Positions 55,864 through 64,000 of a stretch of 64,000 bases of DNA are shown here, one piece after another. The notes beneath the pieces were generated by a model. The model saw only the letters and a program-made list of their open reading frames with translations, was not told where the DNA came from and did no database searches. A program made the translations under genes and the position numbers. The first letter of the stretch is position 1, and each line of letters starts with the position of its first letter. The stretch lies in contig JAGPNK010000016.1 of NCBI GenBank assembly GCA_020746835.1, forward strand, positions 248,001 through 312,000, given 5' to 3'. Source of the DNA: Stachybotrys elegans (taxonomy: Eukaryota; Ascomycota; Sordariomycetes; Hypocreales; Stachybotryaceae).

Positions 55864-57813
55864 TCATCGCAGGGGCTGCTTTGCATCGTGCACGCCGCTG
55901 CGGATCACATCCTCGAGAGCCCAGCGGGGCGGCTTGATGGCGATGCCCTTCTCCTTTCGCCACTGCTCCTCCTCCTCCGGAGATACATCGTCGGGGAGGG
56001 GCTCCAGGCCACCGGCGACACCAGTAGAGAACTTGAGCTGCAGGATGTCGGCAACCTCGTCGCAGGCGGCGAGTAGGCGGTCCATATCTTCCTTGTTGTG
56101 GGCGGAAGATACGCAGAAGCGGGCGCGAGAGCTGATGAGAGGAGTGGCAGGGTAACCGACGACGACAACCGAGATCTTGCGCTTGAGCATTTCGTGGCTG
56201 AAGGCGGGCATCTTGGCAGGGTTGTACAGAAGGACGGGGATGATGGGGGAGTCGTCATGGCCGTAGACAATGTAGCCGAGACGCTTAAGTCCAAGGCGGA
56301 GGTAGCGGGAGTTGAAGGCGATGCGCTGGAGACGCTCCTCGCCCTGTCCGGGGACGAGCTCGCCGTTGATGAGCTTGAGGGAGGCCAGAATCTGCATCAG
56401 GACACAGGGAGTGGGGGACTCGCCAAGCTGGGTCGAGGAGTTGGTGCACCTTAGCTTGTCGATGATGTGCTTCTCAGCAGCAATATAGCCACCGTTGGCA
56501 CCAAAGGACTTGGTCAGGGTTCCCATGAGAATATCCACTTCAGAGGGATCAATGCCGAAGTAGTCGCACACACCACGGCCGCGGGGGCCGAGGGCACCAA
56601 TGGAGTGGGCCTCGTCAATGAAAAGGTAGAACTTGTACTTGCGCTTGAGACTGAGGATACCGGGGAGATCGCACATGGTGCCCTCCATGGAGTACAGGCC
56701 CTCGACGATGACGAGAATCTTCTTCCAGGGACGGTGGGTACGGGGCTGGCCCTGGGAGATGGCTTCGCGAACGACACGCTCCAGATCGGCCATATCGTTG
56801 TGCTTGAAGGACTGGATGACGGCGCCGGACAGACGGGCTCCGATACGGATCGAGGCATGGTTGAGCTCGTCGGAGATGATCAGACAACCCTTGGTGACCA
56901 GGGCGGGGAAGGTGCTGGCGTTGGTGACATAGCCCATAGAGAAGACCATGGCGTCAGGCTTGCCGACAAAGTCGGCGATCTCACGCTCGACCTCAAGAGC
57001 AAGCTCAGAAGTTCCGACATCGGCACGGGGGCTGCAGTAGGTAACACCGTAGCGCTTGACGCACTCCTCGACAGCATCGGCACAAGGGCCATCGGACTGG
57101 GCAAACCCAAGGTAGTTGTAGGAGCTCATGTTGAGAGTCTCAGTATAGGAGCCGGTGTACCGGTAGGTCGCGTTGAAGTCGTCCGACTCGCGGTCCATGA
57201 GGGTGATGTAACGCCCCGGAACACCAATGGTTGTGCGGGCGAAGCAGTCGTCGAGGCGAAGCTTGAGGCGGCGGGTGTAGAAACTGTCGAAATCATCGTT
57301 GAGCGGTGCGTAGCCGTTCTGGACCTTGAGAGCCTGGTACTTCTTGCGGTCGCCGAAACGCTTTCCAAAGAAGTCGCGGACGTGGCCGAGGAGGATGAGG
57401 AAGAGGTAGCTGACGTAAGTGGTGAGGAGGAAGTAGTAGGGAGGCTCGTCCTCGATGGGCGCCGCCAGGGGCTTGCCGTGAGACTTGCTCGAGTACCGGT
57501 GGCTAGGGTGAGTCAGGGGGCCGAACTGGGAGTCAGCTCGTCGTTGACGGTCAGCCTCCTCGGGCTGATACAAGGTGGTGGCCGATTCGATGCTGGCATC
57601 ACTGGAGACGGCGGCAGAGAGAGAGATGCTGGGGAGGGCACCCGGCGAAGGGCTGTGGCTCGGGGGCATGGCGAGCAGAGATTCCTTTGACTTGGGGCTC
57701 GAGGAGAAGAGCTGGGAGAGGCGGTTGCCTTTGGAGGATGAAGGACGCCTTTCGCCGGTTCTGTCGGCTTGAGACATGACGGGGATGGAGAATGGATTTG
57801 CTAAACGGGGCAT
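55864..57813 (-). CDS. LCB2: Serine palmitoyltransferase subunit 2
   Basis: This intronless gene encodes 649 residues. A Ser-rich N-terminus (about 1-115) precedes one ER membrane span (about 127-143, YYFLLTTYVSYLFLILLGHV region). The PLP-dependent alpha-oxoamine synthase domain follows: TLNMSSYNYLGFAQ (246 region), GTSELALEVEREIADFVGK, FSMGYVTNAS, SDELNHASIRIGARLSGA, EGLYSMEGTMCDLP, FIDEAHSIGALGPRGRGV (398-415), and GTLTKSFGANGGY, where Lys435 is the PLP Schiff-base lysine. With Lcb1 it condenses serine and palmitoyl-CoA, the first step of sphingolipid synthesis, at the ER. The lysine is present, so this is the catalytic subunit. A second in-frame ATG at residue 13 is a possible start. Confidence 0.97.
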   Translation of the reverse strand: MPRLANPFSIPVMSQADRTGERRPSSSKGNRLSQLFSSSPKSKESLLAMPPSHSPSPGALPSISLSAAVSSDASIESATTLYQPEEADRQRRADSQFGPLTHPSHRYSSKSHGKPLAAPIEDEPPYYFLLTTYVSYLFLILLGHVRDFFGKRFGDRKKYQALKVQNGYAPLNDDFDSFYTRRLKLRLDDCFARTTIGVPGRYITLMDRESDDFNATYRYTGSYTETLNMSSYNYLGFAQSDGPCADAVEECVKRYGVTYCSPRADVGTSELALEVEREIADFVGKPDAMVFSMGYVTNASTFPALVTKGCLIISDELNHASIRIGARLSGAVIQSFKHNDMADLERVVREAISQGQPRTHRPWKKILVIVEGLYSMEGTMCDLPGILSLKRKYKFYLFIDEAHSIGALGPRGRGVCDYFGIDPSEVDILMGTLTKSFGANGGYIAAEKHIIDKLRCTNSSTQLGESPTPCVLMQILASLKLINGELVPGQGEERLQRIAFNSRYLRLGLKRLGYIVYGHDDSPIIPVLLYNPAKMPAFSHEMLKRKISVVVVGYPATPLISSRARFCVSSAHNKEDMDRLLAACDEVADILQLKFSTGVAGGLEPLPDDVSPEEEEQWRKEKGIAIKPPRWALEDVIRSGVHDAKQPLR

Positions 57814-58538
57814 CGCTCTGGGCAGGGCGGAGAGTGAGAGAGGAGGCCGTCAACTCTCGGTGCAGGATAGGTCGGCGGCACACCCAAGGATTGCGCAAGG
57901 CGGAGGAGGCGGATCAGGGAGGCTGGACCAATTGAGGTGTTAGCGGTATGCGGAGGAGGAGGAAGGGTAATAAATGGCGGCGGCTGTTGTTGTGGCGATG
58001 GGTGGAAATGGCGGATGCTAAGGTTGCGGGAGCTGAAAGGTAGTGACGTGACATGCGGTGAAGGTTTTGGGTGGAGGAAGCTAATGTCGGGACGGGCGTT
58101 TTTAGGGGATAGGGGGGTTGGTGGTTGGGCTTGTGGCGGCGATGCTAACTGGCAGAAAGTCACTCGACGACTGCCCAGCCAGCAAGACGGACTTTGGTGC
58201 AACGCAACGACTCAATGCCGACGTGCACCACACAACCGACTGCCACGAGGTTGCACTGAGGCCCATGCCCGCTGCACTGCGCCCGAAAGACAAGCAGCCT
58301 GCATGAGTAGTGGAGATGGAGGGGACGATCTGGGTGGGAACTGCGCCGTAGGAGGTCGGAGGGAATGAATGACAGCTCTGGGAGCATATACGTACGTACC
58401 AGCTGATTCTCACTCGTCTTGGTCGTCGGAAAGGTTCGAGGAACAAAAAATACAAAATGTGGTGGGAGCTTGGATGTCTAAAAAGGAGTGGCAGCGAGGG
58501 GCTCAAAGTGTGAAGAGTAAAATTGCCCTTGTTCTCCT

Positions 58539-58571
58539 ATTATTACCACTAGTGTTGCTGGTGGTAATAAT
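58539..58571. repeat. Perfect inverted repeat (11-bp arms)
   Basis: ATTATTACCAC at 58539-58549 is the exact reverse complement of GTGGTAATAAT at 58561-58571, with an 11-nt loop. Confidence 0.8.
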
Positions 58572-58730
58572 ATCGGGAAGCTTTTTTTTTTCTGGCTTGC
58601 CGCCACAAAAAAAAATATTAACCCAGGAGAGAAGGGGCTGCGAAACTTCACACAAGGAGAGACACGCACACGCGGGCGCGACGCCAACCAACCGACAATA
58701 AATTGACGATGGTGACGGTAGATTGAGGGG

Positions 58731-58805
58731 AGCGCGGGCGAGGGAGGGAAGGGAGGAGAGGAGGGGGAGGAGGAGAGAGAGAAAGGAAGAAGAGAGGAAG
58801 GAAAA
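58731..58805. repeat. Purine (GA) tract
   Basis: The plus strand is nearly all G and A for about 75 bp, about 950 bp upstream of the LCB2 start. Confidence 0.75.
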
Positions 58806-60293
58806 GAGGAGCGCTGGGGAAGAAATGAGATGAGCTCCCACGACGGGATTTACAGGACCCCGTCCCGTCAGCAGAGTTGAAATTACCGTCGAGGCCCAAG
58901 TAGGCAAAATGAAGGGGCCCGGCTGTTTAGCCCGGAGCCCACACGTATCGTATCACACCCATCCCTCGTCCCTCGTTCCCCATCCCCCCTTTCCCTCTTC
59001 CCTCAGCTCCCCCTCTGTTCCTAGGTGCCATGCAGCGCTGCCAGAGGCCCAACGGCCCATAGGCGCATGGTGCGGGCCCGGTGCGCTCGGGTGCGATCCA
59101 CGGTTGCAGCGATTTGCCATGCCCATTACGATCCCTGCTCCAGCTCCAGGTGCCGCGCCAGGGGCCTCCAGCAGCGCCAGGCGAGTGGGTACATATGGAC
59201 GGCCTAGAGCTTTCCCACGGCCGCCTCGGCTCGCCTCAGACTTGTCATTTCTGACCTGTTCCTGACCATCCTGTGCTCATCCGGTCAATCCGAACACTCA
59301 CCCACCACTGGTGCCCGTGGGTTCCTCTCCCAAGAATTGACTCCGTATGACGATCTGCTGTGGTAATCATCACCACCTCTTGGCACAATACCACTTCCCG
59401 TGCACTGCAACGTCAAGCCCAAAAGGGGGGCTCACGCGCGCCTGCAGACTCTTCAGTCAGCAGCACGTCTCGCGTCAGCCAGAAATCAATCAATGGTAAA
59501 TGGTAAATTGTAAAGTGTACGGAGTAAATTCGCTTCGGATGTTTTCGCACTCGGGTTCTTGCTGTCCCCGTCGAGTCAAGGCAATGAGGTCATGGTAATC
59601 TTAATAGCTAATAGCCCTTGATCCAAGCTCAAGCTTTTCATGCTGGCTGCCCAGCGCCTGTCGCCTGTCATGATCGCTGTGGGCTCGATTCGATTGGCAG
59701 TCGAACGGATACCAGGGAAAGTGCGGCGCCGGCGACCCATATTTCTCCATCGATCCCGGACCCGACATCTACCCTACACCTGCTTTCCGCTCGAACATCA
59801 CATAAAACATGGAAATTCATGGCTTCGGTCCGTGAGCATGATATCTGTGGCGGCATGCCTTCGGCTCGCATTCCGCTGTCCTCCCATATGCGTGCCGGTT
59901 TTATGTCCTCGGGTCATAGATTCTAGTCTGCCTACTTAGTTATTCCATACACGGGATACGTAGGAGGCTTGACTAGCCTGTGTTGAAGATGACGTTGTGT
60001 TCAGATATGGATAGGAATATGGAAAAATAAACAAATAAACAAAGGTGAAAATACTGGCGTTGTGTAGCCAGTTCACCCAAATGCTGAAAAACGGCAACAC
60101 CCCGTTCACAGGCTTGCAGCATGGAAGAAATTCGTCACGTCGGTCATGTGACCAACTGTTTGTTGTTTGCATCGTGAAAGTCAATGTGCCAGTAACCAGC
60201 CTACTTAGTAACCTCGTACTACCCTTGTACCTTGAAACCGACCTTGCATGTTCTATCGCCCTCTTTCAACTCCACCCATGGCTGGCATGCACG

Positions 60294-62686
60294 ATGGATC
60301 ACGAGTTGCGACTGATATACAGCTATCTCGACCAGGATCTTAACGAGAACGCCCTCTTCCTCTGCGAACGACTGCGCGTGATACACCCCAACGACCTAAC
60401 CTGGGTTCATCTCCAATCACTCTCTTGCCTCCGCCTTGGACGCCATGGGCTGGCTGCAGACTTCAGCCGCGAACACGGCTCCCACGGGCGTCATCTTGGC
60501 TGCTCCTACGTCTTTGCTCAGGCCTGCCTACGCCAGAAGCAATATGCAGACGGCATCTCGGCGTTGAGAAGAGCAGAGCCCCTCTGGCGGACATGTGAAA
60601 ATTCATGCTCATGTGAGGCCAGATCCCTCCAGGATATACCGAAGTGCAGAGCTGACGGCTGCGATAGCTAGCAAACGGCCTCCGTGGCAACGCTTTATCC
60701 CCAGCCTCGCGTCTGTCCATCTTCTACTGGGCAAGCTACACCAAGCCAACAGTGACAACAAGACCGCCGCGAAGCATTTTGTCACAGCACTAGAGTCGGA
60801 CCCTTTCATGTGGGATGCCTTCACCAATCTATGTGACACTGGTAGGTGCCAGTGATCTTCATCCAGTGTTCCAGCTCATTGACTGATTCCAGGGGCCATG
60901 CCTCACGTATCAAATACTTTCAAGCTTCCTGGCCAGCATCACAATGAAACATCGAACCAGCGCGAATCTACGCCAGCTCCCGACAATTCAAGTCCGACGG
61001 CCAAACGTGGGAGGCGCAATCGCCGACCCCTCGAACCCAGCCCTTCGGATCATTCACAGCAGGCGCATATCACCGCAGGCAAACGTCAAGACAACGAACA
61101 GAAGAGAGCAACAGAGGAGACTGCGGATGGCGCAAAGAGCTCCGGCAACCAGGGGACAACCAATGAGAATTGCAAACAGCCGGGGTTCGGCTCTGTTTCC
61201 ACCGAAACCCGGGATTTTCAATCAGGTTTCACCTCTGGTGAAAACGATCCCTTTGTTGACAGGCCATCTGGCTCGAATGTGTTGCCTGCGCCACAGCGGA
61301 GGAGCGCTCGGTTGCGCAACCAAGGGACAACAGGGCCCAGCTCGTCTCACCGACCGGCTATCGATTCTGGCACCGCCAAAGCTACCTCTCAGCGCTCCAC
61401 AAAGCCATGTAGAACCCGGCCAGTCAGCCAGAAGACATCTGGCACCAAACAGCAAGCCAGCGAACCGCAGAGCTCCGGTGTATCACTCGCCCGCGATGTG
61501 AAAGCCAAACGGGCGGCATCGTCTCGTCAAGCTACCAAGACCAGCACCAGTTCGAAACTGCCTGCCGTCGAACCAGACACTAACACCGCCCTTCCAGAAT
61601 TGCTCTGTCTTCTAGAGAAGATCGGCCTAGGCTACTATCACCTCGCTCGTTTCCAACCAAAGGCCTGCCTGGACGCATTTTCGTCCCTTCCGATGGAGCA
61701 GCAAGTGACACCGTGGATTCTTGCCAAAGTGGGAAGAGCACAGTATGAGCTGATGAGGTATGATGATGCCAAGCTGACATTCCAAGCCCTACGTAAAGCT
61801 GCACCGGCTTGGATGGAGGATCTGGAAGTATACTCAACGACTCTGTGGCATCTAAAGGACGACGTCACTCTAGCTTACTTGGCACATGACCTATCCGAGA
61901 ACCACTATCTGTCACCTCAGACATGGTGCGCTGCCGGCAACTCGTTCTCTCTAAACCACGACCGCAACGAGGCCATCAGGTGCTTTCGGCGAGCTTCACA
62001 GCTGTCTCCCCAGCTTGCACGGGCATATTCTCTTCTTGGATATGAGCACATTGAACTGGAGGAATACGACGCCGCCGCTGTTGCCTTCCGAAAGGCATTA
62101 CAGATAGAGAGTCGTCATTACTTGGCTTTGGTAGGCTTGGGCCGAGTGCGCGAGAAGCTGGGGCAGTATGGCAAGGCCTTGAAGCACTACATTGCAGCAG
62201 AAAAGATCAACCCATCAAATGCCGTATTGATGAAGTACATTGCAAATGTAAGTCGATATGTTCTCACGATACTGCAATGTGCACTAACCTGTCAAGGCTC
62301 TCGAGAAGACTGACAGATATCGACAAGCACTGGAATACCTGAGCCGAGGACTCAAACTCGAACCACGGAAGCCCATCGTTGCATTGCTCAAAGCACAAGC
62401 CGCGGGCATCTACCTGCGTTTTGGACGACCAGCCGTTGCCCTGCAGGAATTACAGACGGTTGCTGAGGTTGCCCCAGACGAGCCTCGTGTGCACTTTTTG
62501 CTTGGACAGGCACATGCAATGTCGGGACCAGAAAGCAGAGGCAAGGCACTTCAAGCTTACACAACTGCGCTTAGCCTGGCTCCTTTGGTAAGATAGTTAT
62601 TCGAACATTGGGGCTTTTGAGTGCTGACTGGGTCATAGAGCGAAGAGATTAAACTGGCCATTGCGGCCCTTGGATGTGATTCATGA
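60294..62686 (+). CDS. APC/C TPR subunit, Cdc27/Apc3/BimA-like
   Basis: Five exons (60294-60612, 60668-60841, 60893-62247, 62297-62587 and 62639-62686) join to 728 residues. The N-terminal TPR block matches Cdc27: LIYSYLDQDLNENALFLCERL, HLGCSYVFAQACLRQKQYADG, LASVHLLLGKLHQANSDN and ALESDPFMWDAFTNLCDTG. A long Ser/Thr/Gln/Arg-rich, poorly conserved linker (about 165-430) follows. The C-terminal TPRs are clear: YHLARFQPKACLDAFSSLP, VGRAQYELMRYDDAKLTF, LLGYEHIELEEYDAAAVAFRKAL and LGRVREKLGQYGKALKHY. The subunit is a scaffold of the anaphase-promoting complex that binds the IR tails of co-activators. It is shorter and more divergent than I expect for BimA, so it may be a second copy. The first intron is needed to keep the frame. 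Confidence 0.88.
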
Positions 62687-63399
62687 GGCGGGCTCGGTAA
62701 GATGCAGCGCAAGAAGGCCTCTACGCTAACAAGAGCCCAGAAAGAGGAACCCCTGGAGCTGCGATGGCTCTTGACGAGATTCATGATGACATGATTGCCA
62801 ATACGGGATTGACAGAGAGCCGCAGTGACTGTCATGTGGTGGACGGAGCCATCATCCTGCCTTTGTGAGAAACGTGAACGTGACAGTTTTGAGCAGTCTC
62901 TTTTTCTTTCCTTTTATGACGTTGGGAGCACTCGACGACATCGGCCGGGCCAATACGATACGTGGGCAGTTGAGACACTTGGTATCTGGGAAGGCATAAT
63001 GGTTTATACTGGTTGCCACAGAGGTCAGCCTGGAGGTATCACAGGCATGCTAATGAATAATGAGCAATTTTGACATGACGGAGGTTTCACACTCTTTTGA
63101 GCATCAGTAGTAATGAGGTCTGTTCTTGACCTGGAGCCACACCAGAGATCACCTCAGCCGGGTGGATTCCAGCAAAGTGGTTGTCGGCTTCCGGCGGGTT
63201 ATGGCATCTTGCCCTTTAGCTCGGCTCAATTCCGCAACCGCAACCGCGTCGCAGCTCCTCGCACCTTCTCGTGCCTCCTTTGAAAATTCACCGTCGACTC
63301 AACTTACCTACCTTAGTACCTCTCTCCCCTCTCTCCCTCCCTTTCTATCCTGTTGCTTCTGCCATCTCTCCCTCCAACCTGCCTTGCCCCACCCCCGCC
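62687..63399. promoter_or_regulatory. Upstream region of the acetoacetyl-CoA synthetase gene
   Basis: About 700 bp without a gene. The last 150 bp are C/T-rich (about 63290-63395), as usual for a fungal leader. Confidence 0.5.
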
Positions 63400-64000
63400 A
63401 TGCCCGCTGCCGAGGAACTCTGGAGACATCCGGACCCCGAGTCGACGCCCCTGTGGCGCTTTCTCCAGCATGTGAACCAGCGGCACGGCCTGCAGCTCGA
63501 CGGCTACCCGGCCCTGCTCCGATGGTCGACCCAAGAGGTTGCCTCGTTCTGGGATGACGTCTGGCACTTTGTCGGCATCAAGGCGTCCAGGCCATTTGAC
63601 AAGGTACGCCGGCTTTATGCCTCAACCCCAGACTCGCTATCACCAGATCTATTCGGATGAATAGGTGGGTTTGGCACACCTCGTATCCCTCCCTTGGTCT
63701 CTACAGTGGTCAACAAGAGATGCTGAGCCTGGCAGGTCCTCCCTGATGAGGCTCCCATGTTCCCCCGCCCAGACTTCTTCTCCTCCAGTCTTCTCAACTT
63801 CGCCGAGAACCTCCTCTTCCCGGCCACCTCTGAACCCATTGATCCTTCCTCCACCGCCGTCATCACCACCGGCGAGAATCCAGAGTACCTGCGTTCCACG
63901 TCTTGGGCCGAGCTGCGCGAGGCCGTCCGTCGCTGCTCAAATGCCCTGCGCGCCGCCGGCCTGGGGCCTAACGATGTCGTGGCGGGTTATGTGTCTAACC
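63400..64000 (+). CDS. Acetoacetyl-CoA synthetase, N-terminal part (runs off the right edge)
   Basis: Exon 1 (63400-63603) and exon 2 (63736 onward) encode about 156 residues before the window ends. The first exon has the N-terminal block of acetyl/acetoacetyl-CoA synthetases (LWRHPDPESTPLWRFLQHVN, FWDDVWHFVGIKASRPF). The second has LPDEAPMFPRPDFF, SSLLNFAENLLFP, STSWAELREAVRRCSNALRA and VGPNDVV-like text (LGPNDVVAGYVSN). These match acetoacetyl-CoA synthetase better than acetyl-CoA synthetase, because of the AEELWRHPDPEST start. The enzyme activates acetoacetate to acetoacetyl-CoA with ATP. The AMP-binding motifs lie outside the window. Confidence 0.92.

Larger units (their letters stand above)
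57814..60293. other. Intergenic region with hairpin and purine tract, no supported gene
   Basis: About 2.5 kb. The left part is the LCB2 promoter. It has an 11-bp perfect inverted repeat at 58539-58571 and a strongly purine-rich plus strand at about 58731-58805. No gene-like frame was found. Confidence 0.6.

Noticed and set aside
56467..57690. 407-codon open frame on the plus strand
   Set aside because: It lies entirely antisense to LCB2 and results from the G/C third-position bias; no domain is seen.

Overview
The window looks like nuclear DNA of a filamentous ascomycete, most likely a sordariomycete and perhaps Hypocreales. Seen directly: genes are split by short GT-AG introns (mostly 43-63 nt) with CTAAC/CTGAC-type branch sites, codons end mostly in G/C, and both strands are used without operons. 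The fungal families present (HET, DUF3433, Ste50, Lcb2, Nha1, a NACHT NLR-like protein) agree. The order-level placement is inference. I reconstructed 21 gene models by reading splice sites and checking phase; two run off the window ends.

Left part: a partial two-finger C2H2 regulator (minus, 1-1367) is followed by about 8 kb in which I can support no gene. A secreted CAP/PR-1-like protein (9402-10019) ends in a 9-bp tail-to-tail overlap with a NACHT NTPase fused to four C2H2 zinc fingers (10011-13333, minus). Divergent from it is a Rad5-like SNF2 ATPase with an inserted RING finger (13953-17263, plus), and convergent with that is a HET-domain gene (17362-19140, minus). This NLR-like / SNF2-RING / HET neighbourhood is the most accessory-looking part and a candidate self/non-self recognition island. 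A SnoaL-like protein (19893-20694) and a 1367-aa multi-pass DUF3433 protein (20935-25174) follow.

Middle part: a cysteine-containing, probably GPI-anchored surface protein (27289-27984), a plasma-membrane Na+/H+ antiporter of the Nha1/Sod2 type (31138-34087), an MDR-family oxidoreductase (34309-35440), a small multi-pass membrane protein (36203-36895), the GPI-anchor enzyme PIG-L (37734-38724), a GNAT acetyltransferase (39490-40134) and a secreted LVIVD/choice-of-anchor-B protein (40649-42267). A strongly coding-biased stretch interrupted by an in-frame TGA (43682-44101) may be a broken gene or one with an unseen intron.

Right part: a conserved unnamed fungal protein with a charged helical segment (44266-45747), a small one-TM protein (46563-46928), a possible MITE (47711-47839), phosphopantothenoylcysteine decarboxylase (48110-48865), the MAPK adaptor Ste50 (51086-52708), serine palmitoyltransferase subunit 2 (55864-57813), a Cdc27/BimA-like APC/C TPR subunit (60294-62686) and the start of acetoacetyl-CoA synthetase (63400-64000). 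These right-hand genes are mostly housekeeping. I found no tRNA, rRNA, CRISPR array or complete transposon.
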